The notes below the pieces were generated by a model, which worked only from the letters and a program-made list of their open reading frames with translations, was not told the DNA's origin and did no database searches. DNA of 64,000 nt, from IMG/VR virus record IMGVR_UViG_3300027749_000101, positions 1 through 64,000 of that record. The stretch is one strand, 5' to 3'. The DNA comes from a virus. Shown piece by piece: positions 31,838-41,170 of this stretch. How positions within the stretch are numbered: the stretch's first letter is position 1; each line of letters opens with the position of its first letter. The translations under genes and the position numbers were made by a program.

Positions 31838-33236
31838 CGCCCATATTCTGGTTATTATTAGGAGACGGATCAGGTCTTGGATAGCCTATTGCAGTCAAAC
31901 TTGGAAGACCACGGCGCAGTCTTTCTGCATTGATATTGTCCCATACTACTTGGTCACTACCAGTGTAAATTAACTTGTCGTCGGGAGTCTTAGAATACAA
32001 ACTGCTTGCAAAATTTGCTGGCAAAATACTAGGTACTTTGTCATTGCCCACAATTCGCTTGGCGGCAGCGTCAAGCGTGTCTGTGTTCACAGTATCAACA
32101 GCAGCCACAGGCGTGTATTCTTGAAGCATTGAAGGATCTATTTTGGTTTGAGTTAGATTTACAGCAAATGCACCATTTACGGCAGCGGCATCAAATTTAG
32201 ATTTGACATCAGCCGGAAGCCCTGGAGTGTTTTTTGCCCAATTTAGTGTGTCGGGCACACTCTTGGCAGCATTGGTAGCCAGGCCACTCAGTGCTTGAGG
32301 TGTTAGTTTGTCTGTGGGCACACCCAGTGATTTTAAGTCTGCCACTCCGGAAGTCATCAAGCCTTGCTGAATTTTGTTTTGCAATCCTTCATTGCCCAAC
32401 AAGCCATCAAGACTTTTTACACCATCTCTGCCGGTCCATACTGTGGGACTTTTTAACACGCTGGTAAGATCACTGTTGCCTTGTGCCAAGAATGTGGCAG
32501 CAGTTCCTGGTTTGACCAGTCCCCATCGTTCAAGCTGGCTGGCATCAAGTCCAAATTTGCCTGCGCCTGCTGCGTTGCTGATTGTGTCTGCGTTCTGGCC
32601 CACCAACTTGCTGGCTTGCGCCAGCGTTCCAGTTACGTCAGGTAAATTCATACTGCCAAGCGCAGCCAGTGCAGGTCCTTGTTTGGCAAAGTCTGCTGCA
32701 TTGATTCCCTCAGTAGGAGTTCCTTTGATCAGGCCAGATATTGTACCAACTGCGGTGCTGGCCAGGCTGCCCACTCTTGATGCAGCACCGGTCAATGCAC
32801 CCGATATAGCTGATGACGAAGGCAATGAAAATCCAGTGCTAGCACCTGACAATGCTGCGCTGATAGACGCAGTAGCACCACTAGCACCAGTGGTCAATGA
32901 ATTAAATGCAGCCGCACCACCTTGCAGTGCGCTGGCTACTTGTGTACCTGCACCTTGGCCAAGTGTGCCTATGCTGGCTGTGAGACTGTTTAAATTTGTT
33001 CCAGCAGGTAACCTACTAGATAATGATGCTAATCCTTGTGTTAATTGACTTTGTGCAGAGGCCAAGCCGGCAGCAGCTTGTGTAGCAGGACTTAATACAT
33101 CACCAACTCTGAATCCTGTGAGTCCACCGCTGGCTGTTTGTTGATCAAACACTGCCTTGGCTTGTTCAAATGTAGCACCGGTAGGTGCGTTGATTTCAAA
33201 CTTTTGCCCGTTGAATTCAAAATTAAATGTACTCAT
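31833..33236 (-). CDS. Ala/Gly/Ser-rich structural protein of baseplate cluster
   Basis: 467 residues. A short N-terminal domain (FNFEFNGQKFEINAPTGATFEQAKAVFDQQ) resembles the small leading domain seen in some phage baseplate proteins. Then follows about 150 residues of Ala/Gly/Ser/Leu-rich helical sequence, and a more complex C-terminal half ending in an Asn/Pro-rich tail. No enzymatic motif. The ATG overlaps the gp5 stop (ATGA) and the gene ends next to gp25, so it belongs to the baseplate operon. The role cannot be assigned; a long helical hub or spike accessory protein is one option. Confidence 0.6.
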   Translation of the reverse strand: MSTFNFEFNGQKFEINAPTGATFEQAKAVFDQQTASGGLTGFRVGDVLSPATQAAAGLASAQSQLTQGLASLSSRLPAGTNLNSLTASIGTLGQGAGTQVASALQGGAAAFNSLTTGASGATASISAALSGASTGFSLPSSSAISGALTGAASRVGSLASTAVGTISGLIKGTPTEGINAADFAKQGPALAALGSMNLPDVTGTLAQASKLVGQNADTISNAAGAGKFGLDASQLERWGLVKPGTAATFLAQGNSDLTSVLKSPTVWTGRDGVKSLDGLLGNEGLQNKIQQGLMTSGVADLKSLGVPTDKLTPQALSGLATNAAKSVPDTLNWAKNTPGLPADVKSKFDAAAVNGAFAVNLTQTKIDPSMLQEYTPVAAVDTVNTDTLDAAAKRIVGNDKVPSILPANFASSLYSKTPDDKLIYTGSDQVVWDNINAERLRRGLPSLTAIGYPRPDPSPNNNQNMGG

Positions 33237-34747
33237 GCTTTTCTCGTAAATTCAAATCCAGCTGGCACCGGCACAGCGCCTGGGTTAGGTGGCGGCTGTC
33301 CTGCTTCTAATGGAATTTCAATGTCTACACCTTTATTGTGGTAAGGATATGGTTCGTGTGTGGGCGCTCGAGTAACAATACTTTCAAGACCGTCTGTTTC
33401 AACTGCCCAACCGGTGGCACTACTGAACGTAGTGTCGTCTAATTTGGTCACAGTCAAGTTGTTAGGAGCAGATACCGCACTGGCAGCAGGACCGTTGAGA
33501 TCAATACCGCCAGCTTCAAATACCAATGCGCTGCCTCCTGCCCAACTGCCAGTGGCACTTTGTAAAGCCAAACTGCCATCTGCTTTTATGCCAATATAAC
33601 TTTTGCTATACAGTTTTAAATTTTCTTGTGTTATCACAGTAAAATCTGCACCAGCTTGCAACGTAATATCTTCTACAGCTTTGGCTTTGATACTGCCGCC
33701 AGCATACATGTTGATGTCTCTATCAGCATGTAAATTAATATCACCGCGTGTGCGCAAGTTGATACTGTTTGTGGCATACACATCTAGTGTGCCTTGAGCG
33801 CCAAGTTCAAACCAAGCTAGGCCGTTAGCATGAGTGATGTAGAAAAAGTCTCCGCTATCACTCATTGTAATTTGATGTCCAGCTGTGGTTCTAAATCGTA
33901 TCAATCTAGTATTGCCGTCAGTGTCGCCATCGTCCATCACAATACTGTGTCCGCCCACACGACCAATTACGTTAAGGTCCTGCGGTTTTAGTTCTCCAGC
34001 TTGAACTTTTTTCTGTATTTCTCCAAACTTCATGCCACCTTGATACACCGCAGGGCCAGGTGTGCTAACACCAAACACAGCACTGGGACTTTCTCTTTGG
34101 CTTGAACTTGATATGGGTCCGCGTTGAGGATCATTTATCAAGCCTTGACGGAACATGGCTTCCGCTACCACACTCTGCACAGGCTTGGGTGCATCAAAAA
34201 ATCTAGCGTTTTCTTCAAGTGCAAGATTGTTGGTGTTGATTTCAACCACTGGCAATTGTGATGCTAATCGAAAGTATGCCGCTTGATTTGCATTTTGTGC
34301 TATGACTTGAGTGGCAACTGGCGCAGCACCAATGGCAGGAACCATGTGTCCAATGCTTTGATCCGGTGCTGTACCAATGTAAAACCCTTGACTGCGATCT
34401 CCATTCACAAACACACACAACACTGTTATGCCTACATCTGGTGGGGTAAACCACATGCCGTAACTGTTGGAGTTGCCGTCTATGTAGGATCCAACACCAG
34501 TCTTGGCAGGATTGTGTGGAGTTGATCCAAAGAACTGTGGCATGTAGCTGACTGTGATCCATTTTGATGGTTCATTTTCACCACCATTAGAAAATGCATC
34601 AATGTAAACTTGTATGCGACCCGAACGTATTGAATCTGTTGTGTTTTTTACAATGCCGTAGAATGGGCCAAACTCCGCAGGCACACCGCCACGATCAAAC
34701 TTGTAGTTTGTGGGACGACCTCTACTGCGTTGTACATCTGTTGCCAT
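33233..34747 (-). CDS. 5: baseplate hub/spike protein gp5, no lysozyme domain
   Basis: 504 residues. The N-terminal 130 residues form a gp5/VgrG-type OB-fold region (FYGIVKNTTDSIRSGRIQVYI, then MWFTPPDVGITVLCVFVNGD). The C-terminal half shows the repeating strands of a VgrG/gp5-like beta-helix (INLRTRGDINLHADRDINMY, then SIKAKAVEDITLQAGA). T4 gp5 (about 575 residues) carries a lysozyme between these parts; here the linker of about 130 residues has no lysozyme motif. The protein should form the trimeric membrane-piercing spike. AAGGAT provides the ribosome site. Cell-wall cleavage may instead come from the peptidase in the tape-measure protein. Confidence 0.85.
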   Translation of the reverse strand: MATDVQRSRGRPTNYKFDRGGVPAEFGPFYGIVKNTTDSIRSGRIQVYIDAFSNGGENEPSKWITVSYMPQFFGSTPHNPAKTGVGSYIDGNSNSYGMWFTPPDVGITVLCVFVNGDRSQGFYIGTAPDQSIGHMVPAIGAAPVATQVIAQNANQAAYFRLASQLPVVEINTNNLALEENARFFDAPKPVQSVVAEAMFRQGLINDPQRGPISSSSQRESPSAVFGVSTPGPAVYQGGMKFGEIQKKVQAGELKPQDLNVIGRVGGHSIVMDDGDTDGNTRLIRFRTTAGHQITMSDSGDFFYITHANGLAWFELGAQGTLDVYATNSINLRTRGDINLHADRDINMYAGGSIKAKAVEDITLQAGADFTVITQENLKLYSKSYIGIKADGSLALQSATGSWAGGSALVFEAGGIDLNGPAASAVSAPNNLTVTKLDDTTFSSATGWAVETDGLESIVTRAPTHEPYPYHNKGVDIEIPLEAGQPPPNPGAVPVPAGFEFTRKA

Positions 34748-34756
34748 GTGTTATCC

Positions 34757-37645
34757 TTAAAAGTCTCTTACCATGTCTTGTGGTACACTTGGAGAATTGC
34801 CAAGGCCATCTGCTGTGATTCTGCCAGACAGCGTGCCAGGTGGCACAAACGGATCTCCTACATCTAACGGTTGTCCTGAGCCGGATGTTGGCGGCTGTGG
34901 TGGTGGTGCAGGAACCACTGTGTCTTTTGGTCCTGGTGGCGCTGAATTTATTACATTTGGAGTGCCACTACCTGGTCCAACACTTACTGCTGGTACAGCT
35001 AGTGCTGTGGGCCTGCCACTGGCCCCAGCTTCAGCTGCTGATGCATTTGAGTGACTGGGGTTGTCTGCGGTTGTTGCATTATCTATTCTTCTCACATCAG
35101 CTTGAGTCGCAGGTGGCGGTGCCGTGGCTGCTTTGTTAGAAGTATTGGGTTTCATAAAGAAATACAACTTGCCTTGAAGATTTTGATAAAACCCGCCATT
35201 ACGAAATTCACTAGTACACTGCATGGCAGTATACACACGACTTTGCACTGGTTGACGCGAACTTGATTTAGCATAAGGGTCAGCTAGACCAGTATTAAGA
35301 TCATAATCTTGTGGGCGTTGCCAAGCTATTTCAAACATGACTTCTCTAGCATCAAAATTAATTGTTCCATCAGGCAAGAATGCATTGAAGTCAAATTCTT
35401 TTGCGCTAACTCCACCAGCAAAACTGCCTTGCTGTATCCAAGCAGGATCGCCTACAATTTTGACGTTGCAGTTGGCCAATCCCACAGGATCATACAAGCT
35501 CTCAGCCATATTGGCCTGCGGTTCGTTTTGTTTGCCATTGTCACCGGCACTGTTTTCCGTACTGGCAGTTTGAAAAGCCAAAAATGGTTGATCTCTCACG
35601 CTGCTGGTAAAGGCCTTGCGTTGCTGAAATCCAAGATTACCTTTGGTTTGATCTCCACTGATGGTTAGATTGTAGAGATTGTTCATGGTTTCTTTATATT
35701 CAATTACCGAAGTATTTTTACCAGTAAACCAATAGTTATATTGTTTATGCAACCCATGGAATGTGTTCACAGGATAATAACTACTATTGAAATTTAGAGG
35801 AGTGTATGTGTTGATTATAAACGTTATCTTGTGTGCAAAATCATTGCGTTTGTTATCGTAATCTAATTGCACTGCCTGGAACGTGATGTTAAACCACGCA
35901 ACATCTTTTTTGTTGGCAGCATTTTTAACTTGTAGCGCATCATTTTCGTCAAAAAACAAAACGTTTTGGTCAGTAACAAATGTGCTGTTTCGTATAGCAA
36001 GCTCAATAGCTTGAACCAATTGCATGCCAGCAGTGATAGAATAATTTCTGCTTTTGATGTCTTTGTAAATTTTTTCCATGTCAGCTGATTCTGGATTGGT
36101 ATTAGCAGGCTGTACCATCCCAGTCTGGCTTGCGTTTGTTTTTTTCCCTGGAGGAATTAATCTAGCATTTTTAATTGCATTTCCGCCGCCGCCAGGTCCT
36201 GGATTGGCAAATATAATTTCATACTGATCTGCTTTTTCATACACACCTTCTCTGACCAAATCTTGTTGAAATTGATTCATTGCACCCATAAGTCCCTGAG
36301 TGATGCTGCTCTTTTTTGTTTTAGGAGCTGCATCAGCTTTTGGTGGTGGTGCTGTGGATGGAGTAATTGGTATACCAAGTTCGTCAACAGGCGGATAAAC
36401 TCTTTCCTCGCCAAATTCTCCTTGTAATACAGGATTGACAAAAGTAGTATTTGAGCCTGGGGCTGCGGCCGCTGCTTGAGATGTAGAATATCGTACATCT
36501 TGACCGAGTAAATCTTCAATAGTGGTTGCAGTCAATTCAATGTTGTAAGGTATGGTTCCTCTGCGAGTTCCAGCGCCGGACCCTTCGCCTGGTGAAAGTC
36601 CTTGAAAACTGTATGTGACCAGTTTGTTTTCTATAGTCCAATCACATTGGGTAATTTTAAATGGTATAAACTTTTCAATCACTGAATTGGGGTCTGATTT
36701 GTTGCCGCCAATTTTTTGAACCAAATTGCCTTGCTCATCGTAACCATAAAATCGTATCACCATGAGATAAACTACAGATGCATAATTGATACCATTTTTT
36801 TGTCCGCTGGCTGGCATGAAGTCTTGCACTGCTTCATACAGACGATCCAACAAAGTAATACCGTTATTTTCTACCACAGTAAATCTGATGCCTTTAGATG
36901 CATGCGGTGCTCTAGTGCCACCTCCTGTAAGAAAATTTTCAATAGTAATACTGTCAATATAAAAATCCAAAGGAAATGCAGGATTACGTCCAGCATCAGC
37001 ATCAGTCGCACCAGGTATTGATGCAGTAGTGCTAGTGGCTCCATTGCTTTCAGAAAATGTTTGTGCCGTAGGACTTAACGCTCCTTTAAAGCCACCTGAG
37101 TTTTGCGGTGCGCCGCCACTTTGCACCAGCAACATATAACCGTTTACTGTTTTTTTCTTACTGTATACCAGTTGCTTGTACTGCGCAGGAGTCATGAGAT
37201 ACCAACTGGCTCGATAGGTATAGCTGGAAAAACGATCTAATACGTTGTCTTGAGGAATTATTTTTTGATTGCTGCCATCTGTTGAAATAACTCCAGTTTG
37301 TATTCGAGCAGCCCCCTCTCCATCACTTACATATCCGCCAATGTTAGGTGATCCAGCATCATCATTTGGTGCAATAGTGTCACCCATGGCAGTGCCATCA
37401 TCATACTGTCCAACACCAGCACTGGTAGGAGCATAGATATTTTCACTTTCATACAACTCACCTGTTTCAGGATTGCGGCGTATGGTACCCACAGCACCTG
37501 TTTCGTCGGGCAATGGTATGCCTATGTTGTATCCATCAGCATTGCTTGTGCTTTGTGTTTGTATGAATGATCGTGTGGGAGCATTGGTGCCTTGATCACC
37601 ATCACCAGCATTGGTGGTAGGAGGAGTTTCTGGAAGGGTAGCCAT
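34757..37645 (-). CDS. large virion structural protein between gp53 and gp5
   Basis: 962 residues. The N-terminal 130 residues are disordered-looking (Asp/Gly/Thr-rich). A folded middle region starts at about 130 (FSSYTYRASWYLMTPAQYKQLVY) and includes DFYIDSITIENFLTGGG and YLMVIRFYGYD. The C-terminal 120 residues are Pro/Ala/Gly-rich. No catalytic motif. Position in the tail operon suggests a hub or tail-tip component (T4 has gp27 as the partner of gp5), but sequence alone does not prove this. Confidence 0.6.
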   Translation of the reverse strand: MATLPETPPTTNAGDGDQGTNAPTRSFIQTQSTSNADGYNIGIPLPDETGAVGTIRRNPETGELYESENIYAPTSAGVGQYDDGTAMGDTIAPNDDAGSPNIGGYVSDGEGAARIQTGVISTDGSNQKIIPQDNVLDRFSSYTYRASWYLMTPAQYKQLVYSKKKTVNGYMLLVQSGGAPQNSGGFKGALSPTAQTFSESNGATSTTASIPGATDADAGRNPAFPLDFYIDSITIENFLTGGGTRAPHASKGIRFTVVENNGITLLDRLYEAVQDFMPASGQKNGINYASVVYLMVIRFYGYDEQGNLVQKIGGNKSDPNSVIEKFIPFKITQCDWTIENKLVTYSFQGLSPGEGSGAGTRRGTIPYNIELTATTIEDLLGQDVRYSTSQAAAAAPGSNTTFVNPVLQGEFGEERVYPPVDELGIPITPSTAPPPKADAAPKTKKSSITQGLMGAMNQFQQDLVREGVYEKADQYEIIFANPGPGGGGNAIKNARLIPPGKKTNASQTGMVQPANTNPESADMEKIYKDIKSRNYSITAGMQLVQAIELAIRNSTFVTDQNVLFFDENDALQVKNAANKKDVAWFNITFQAVQLDYDNKRNDFAHKITFIINTYTPLNFNSSYYPVNTFHGLHKQYNYWFTGKNTSVIEYKETMNNLYNLTISGDQTKGNLGFQQRKAFTSSVRDQPFLAFQTASTENSAGDNGKQNEPQANMAESLYDPVGLANCNVKIVGDPAWIQQGSFAGGVSAKEFDFNAFLPDGTINFDAREVMFEIAWQRPQDYDLNTGLADPYAKSSSRQPVQSRVYTAMQCTSEFRNGGFYQNLQGKLYFFMKPNTSNKAATAPPPATQADVRRIDNATTADNPSHSNASAAEAGASGRPTALAVPAVSVGPGSGTPNVINSAPPGPKDTVVPAPPPQPPTSGSGQPLDVGDPFVPPGTLSGRITADGLGNSPSVPQDMVRDF

Positions 37646-37648
37646 AGA

Positions 37649-37951
37649 TTAGAACCCCAGGGTTGATCGCAATGTGGTAATCTTTGGAAGATATATTCTA
37701 GTGTCTGCTTTGAAGTCCAGGGGCGGCGCAGTGAGTGTGTTGGGATTGCGTTGATAAAACACCCACCACAAGCCAGCATCGCTATACAAGTCGTATGCCA
37801 GCAAGTCTGGACGATACTGATAGGTGACATTTATGATCCACAGCTTGTCGTCACTTTCTTTAGGAATGGGTCTGTTGACCATGACATCCAAATAAAACTG
37901 ATTGTAGCCAGTTTGAAAGTATGGGCTGGTACTGGTATAAGTTGCAGCCAT
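37649..37951 (-). CDS. 53: baseplate wedge protein gp53
   Basis: 100 residues. The diagnostic features of gp53-like wedge proteins are YQYRPDLLAYDLYSDAGLWW followed by VFYQRNPN and a final DFKADTRIYLP. T4 gp53 is about twice as long (196), but short versions are usual in aquatic T4-like phages. gp53 joins gp6, gp7 and gp25 in the wedge and carries a LysM-like fold. The ATG overlaps the stop of the 733-residue gene by one base, and the next gene follows after three bases. Confidence 0.85.
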   Translation of the reverse strand: MAATYTSTSPYFQTGYNQFYLDVMVNRPIPKESDDKLWIINVTYQYRPDLLAYDLYSDAGLWWVFYQRNPNTLTAPPLDFKADTRIYLPKITTLRSTLGF

Positions 37952-40152
37952 TACCAGAATCCTCCACCTGCCAATAGCTGACCATTGGCAAACGATTTCA
38001 AACTAAATTGTTTGCTGACTTGATTGCGTGTTTGCATGGGCAATAGTGTGATTGAAATTTCCATCTTGGTCGGAACGTAGGTGCTGTTGATAGCATTTTG
38101 ATTGGTGACATTTTGTACTACTTGCCCTGGGACAGGGCGATTGACCAACCCACCAATGTTTAATCCTGCATTGCTCAATCTATCCATGATGGCCACAACT
38201 GTGCCTAAAGTACCACCTATAGAAGGACCAGATGATTGATTTCTGCGATTTTCCATGTTCAACCCAATATTATTAAATCCATTAGCACGTATGTAATCTA
38301 CATCAGTAGGCAAACTATATCCAAAGTTTGAAACCACACAAGGACTTTCGTTAAACTGATATTTTCCAAATCCACTGAGGTATACCAGTGGGGGCGGTGT
38401 GCCGGCCTGTGCATCTTGGCCATAAAACATTTTTGTCACTGATTTAAAAAAGTGTATTACTGCCAGCAAATATGCAGCTTCGTAAGTGTCCTGTGCAGTA
38501 AATGTACCTTTAATGGTGACGTTTTCCACTGAGCTATTTTGATAAAAATATCCACGATAGTTAGAGTGTGTTAAATCGTAAGGGTTATACTTGGCTTGAT
38601 AACTGGTATCAATACTAGGTGTGTAAGGAAATATCACACCGTCAGTGGCAGCCAGCGGCGCAAGTATTCCTGGACCGCCATTGGTTTCGCTTACTTTGTA
38701 GAGATAATCAGCATTTGGTGCCAATCTCAGTCGCACACGCCAGTCAGCCGCAGCTGGAGTATTTTGACGTGTTTGTAGTGTGCTTTGATTTTGTGCAGTG
38801 TTTATCAAGCCACGAGTGACACCTGCGCCGGCATTTGCACCCTCTGAGTTCTGTGGTTCTGGCGCACTGAATTCACTTTCATTTAAAGCAGACAACGAAA
38901 CTGGAGCAGGTGATGTAGTCGGTGGCGGCGTAAAGAGATCGGCAACACCATTTGTGTTGTCAACTGGCAGAGGAGTGGCTGACTCGGCAGCTATTTGCAA
39001 ATCAGCGGCTTCTCGTGCTCTGTCAGCAGCTTCGAGGGCCGCATCACCTGAATTGGCTAGATCTACTTCAGCAGCACGATCCAGTCTGGTATTAAAGGCA
39101 GCATCTGCATTTGCTTGTGCAATCTGTTCAGCATCACTTACATAGCCAGTATCTAAAGGAGATACCGGATTGGCCGATTCAGATGCTATACGCAAGTCAA
39201 TAACTTCTTGAGCAGCTTGAGCAGCAGCCAGTGCTTCATCACCATCGGCCGGCAACGGACTGGTGGCAGTTGCACGTATTGGGTTTGGTGTTGTTCCAAG
39301 TTGAATTTCAGTTTGTCGATTCACTACTGGATCTGGGCCGCCAGGTGTTGCTACCGGATTGTTCACTGCGGTTGTACCAGTGGTTACAGTTTGTGTGGTA
39401 GTGGTAGTGTTTGGTGTTGTTATAATTGTCGGCGGAGTAGAAGCATAGGCTGCAAACTTTTGACTTTCTAATGCATTTTGTTGATCTGTAAGTGCTTGTA
39501 GTTTTGCATCACGTGCTTCTTCTTGTTCAATCGAATTGAGTGGTAAGCCCTGCTTTTCTCGGATATAGTTGCTGGGATTGTCTTTTTCAAACTGATCAAT
39601 TTCAGCTTGCTTTGCTGCGGCTGCCGCAGCAAATTGTTGACTTTGTGCTGTAGGAACTCTTGCCCCAGCAATAATTGTAGTGGATCCGCCACCACTCACA
39701 GTTTCGGTACTGGTTGTGGTATAGTTGATTGGTGTTACACTGCTGACTGGCGCACTGGCTTTTTGCGGATAAGGCACTTGTTTAATGGTATCATTTTCAA
39801 AGTCTGGACTTGGGTCGTATTTCTGAAAGTTCGGATCGCCTTGAGGGACAAAAGTGCCATTGACTAATGCGCCCATTTGGCCGTTTGACCCGACTGCATA
39901 ATTGCCGGCCTCGGCGTCAGTTATTCCTGCTGCCTCTCTAGCCTGCTGCTGTCTTTCTTCTCTTTGGGTTGCCTTTAGCGCCGTATATTGTGCATAGCCG
40001 TAACGGCCTTCCGGAATACCGGCTGCTGCCTTTTCTGCTGATACTCGGGCAGATTGTTGAGCTAGGGTTTCGCCTACAGGTTGGCCTGGATTGTTTTGCA
40101 ACCATTGGTTATATGCTTGTGCTTTATGTGGATCGTAACCTTGAGTGGCCAT
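37951..40152 (-). CDS. tail/baseplate structural protein, 733 residues
   Basis: The first 480 residues are low-complexity, Ala/Gln/Glu/Thr/Pro-rich and probably extended or helical, including two AADRAREAADLQIA-type repeats. The C-terminal 245 residues are folded: WRVRLRLAPNADYLYKV, TFTAQDTYEAAYLLAVIHFFKS and PLVYLSGFGKYQF. This C-terminal part looks like conserved tail proteins of T4-like aquatic phages, perhaps at the tube/baseplate junction, but I cannot name a T4 counterpart with confidence. First gene of the leftward tail operon, preceded by a GGTAAATA octamer 17 bases upstream. Confidence 0.65.
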   Translation of the reverse strand: MATQGYDPHKAQAYNQWLQNNPGQPVGETLAQQSARVSAEKAAAGIPEGRYGYAQYTALKATQREERQQQAREAAGITDAEAGNYAVGSNGQMGALVNGTFVPQGDPNFQKYDPSPDFENDTIKQVPYPQKASAPVSSVTPINYTTTSTETVSGGGSTTIIAGARVPTAQSQQFAAAAAAKQAEIDQFEKDNPSNYIREKQGLPLNSIEQEEARDAKLQALTDQQNALESQKFAAYASTPPTIITTPNTTTTTQTVTTGTTAVNNPVATPGGPDPVVNRQTEIQLGTTPNPIRATATSPLPADGDEALAAAQAAQEVIDLRIASESANPVSPLDTGYVSDAEQIAQANADAAFNTRLDRAAEVDLANSGDAALEAADRAREAADLQIAAESATPLPVDNTNGVADLFTPPPTTSPAPVSLSALNESEFSAPEPQNSEGANAGAGVTRGLINTAQNQSTLQTRQNTPAAADWRVRLRLAPNADYLYKVSETNGGPGILAPLAATDGVIFPYTPSIDTSYQAKYNPYDLTHSNYRGYFYQNSSVENVTIKGTFTAQDTYEAAYLLAVIHFFKSVTKMFYGQDAQAGTPPPLVYLSGFGKYQFNESPCVVSNFGYSLPTDVDYIRANGFNNIGLNMENRRNQSSGPSIGGTLGTVVAIMDRLSNAGLNIGGLVNRPVPGQVVQNVTNQNAINSTYVPTKMEISITLLPMQTRNQVSKQFSLKSFANGQLLAGGGFW

Positions 40153-40168
40153 GTCTGTTTCCTATAGC

Positions 40169-40177
40169 TTATTTACC
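40169..40177 (-). promoter_or_regulatory. late-promoter-like GGTAAATAA before tail operon
   Basis: GGTAAATAA on the minus strand lies 16-17 bases before the ATG of the 733-residue gene. Thirteen bases separate the CGCCG of an upstream CGCCGTTTTT element from TAAATAA, identical to the arrangement before gp6. The region is shared with the divergent gp55 promoter. Confidence 0.5.
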
Positions 40178-40208
40178 GCTGACAAAAACGGCGCAGTTTA
40201 ACAAGAGG

Positions 40209-40236
40209 TTGACAATTGTTGTAAATATGCTACAAT
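40209..40236 (+). promoter_or_regulatory. sigma70-type early promoter of gp55 operon
   Basis: TTGACA (40209-40214) is a perfect -35 box, 16 bases before TACAAT (40231-40236). AAGGAGA (40243-40249) then serves as ribosome site for the ATG at 40262. A host-type promoter for a late sigma factor fits early or middle expression before the late switch. Confidence 0.75.
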
Positions 40237-40261
40237 CCTAACAAGGAGACTTTGTCATACT

Positions 40262-41158
40262 ATGACCTTATTACCAAAAGCGGCACCTCGTGTCAATTAT
40301 CTAAACAACCGTGATATTTTGAAAGAAATTCACTTCAGCAAGAACACCTATTGCTGGTATCGAGATTCTGTACTGGATCACCAATTTGATTTGATACTGC
40401 CCAGTCTAGACAAAATCAATCAACGCACAGTGGTGGAAGCAAGAAAAAATCGTGCTGATCGTATCAAACGCGAAACAGGAGAAGTGACTGACCAAAAGAA
40501 AATCCCCAATACTGATCTAGTGTTCCGCATCACTTGCTGGGATCATATTCCTAAAGCACCTAAAAAAATTACCAAAGCCGAAGCCAAGCGCAAAAAGCTA
40601 GAGGATATTTTTGAATTAGACGATGTAGCAGAAGATCCATTGGCAGATATCGTAGATGTGCCAGTACTGGATCTAAATCATGTGCGTGTGAACTTTCCTC
40701 CGTTTGAACAGTATAGGCTAGACGAGGACAAAAAGCCTTTCATTGTGGGCCGTAGCCACTGGAAGGGCGATTTAGTCACAGGAGAGTTTTCCAAAGATCA
40801 CGGCACCATGACCAAAAAACTTGCACTGATGTTTATGAAACTGTGCGAACGCTATGCCACACGTTCTAACTGGCGTGGCTACACTTACAACGAGGAAATG
40901 CGTGGACAAGCTCTTTTACAACTTTCTCAAATTGGTCTTCAATTTGACGAATCTAAATCGCAAAACCCCTTTGCTTACTATACTGCTGCTATCACTAATA
41001 GCTTTACACGGATTCTTAACATCGAAAAGAAAAATCAGAATATCAGAGATGACATCCTGGAGATGAACGGCCTGAACCCATCATGGACTAGACAGAACTC
41101 CGGCAAAGCTGGCATGGCTGCCATGTCCGGTCCGGTTGTATCTAGCTTGGATGAGTAG
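40262..41158 (+). CDS. 55: late transcription sigma factor gp55-like, with N-terminal extension
   Basis: 298 residues. The part from about 185 on matches gp55-type late sigma factors: LALMFMKLCERYATRSNWRG, then YTYNEEMRGQAL, then SQNPFAYYTAAITNSFTRIL and a basic end. gp55 guides host RNA polymerase to TATAAATA promoters together with gp33 and the clamp gp45. T4 gp55 has only about 185 residues; here about 170 residues precede the sigma part, including a Lys-rich stretch (ITKAEAKRKKLED) and an Asp-rich stretch. The extension has no recognised domain. Clear AAGGAGA and a strong sigma70-type promoter lie upstream. It heads the operon with gp47 and gp46. Confidence 0.85.
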   Translation: MTLLPKAAPRVNYLNNRDILKEIHFSKNTYCWYRDSVLDHQFDLILPSLDKINQRTVVEARKNRADRIKRETGEVTDQKKIPNTDLVFRITCWDHIPKAPKKITKAEAKRKKLEDIFELDDVAEDPLADIVDVPVLDLNHVRVNFPPFEQYRLDEDKKPFIVGRSHWKGDLVTGEFSKDHGTMTKKLALMFMKLCERYATRSNWRGYTYNEEMRGQALLQLSQIGLQFDESKSQNPFAYYTAAITNSFTRILNIEKKNQNIRDDILEMNGLNPSWTRQNSGKAGMAAMSGPVVSSLDE

Positions 41159-41170
41159 TATACTAGCAGG

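Noticed and set aside
33620-34300. Lysozyme domain within gp5
   Set aside because: The linker between OB-fold and beta-helix is too short and has no lysozyme catalytic pattern.
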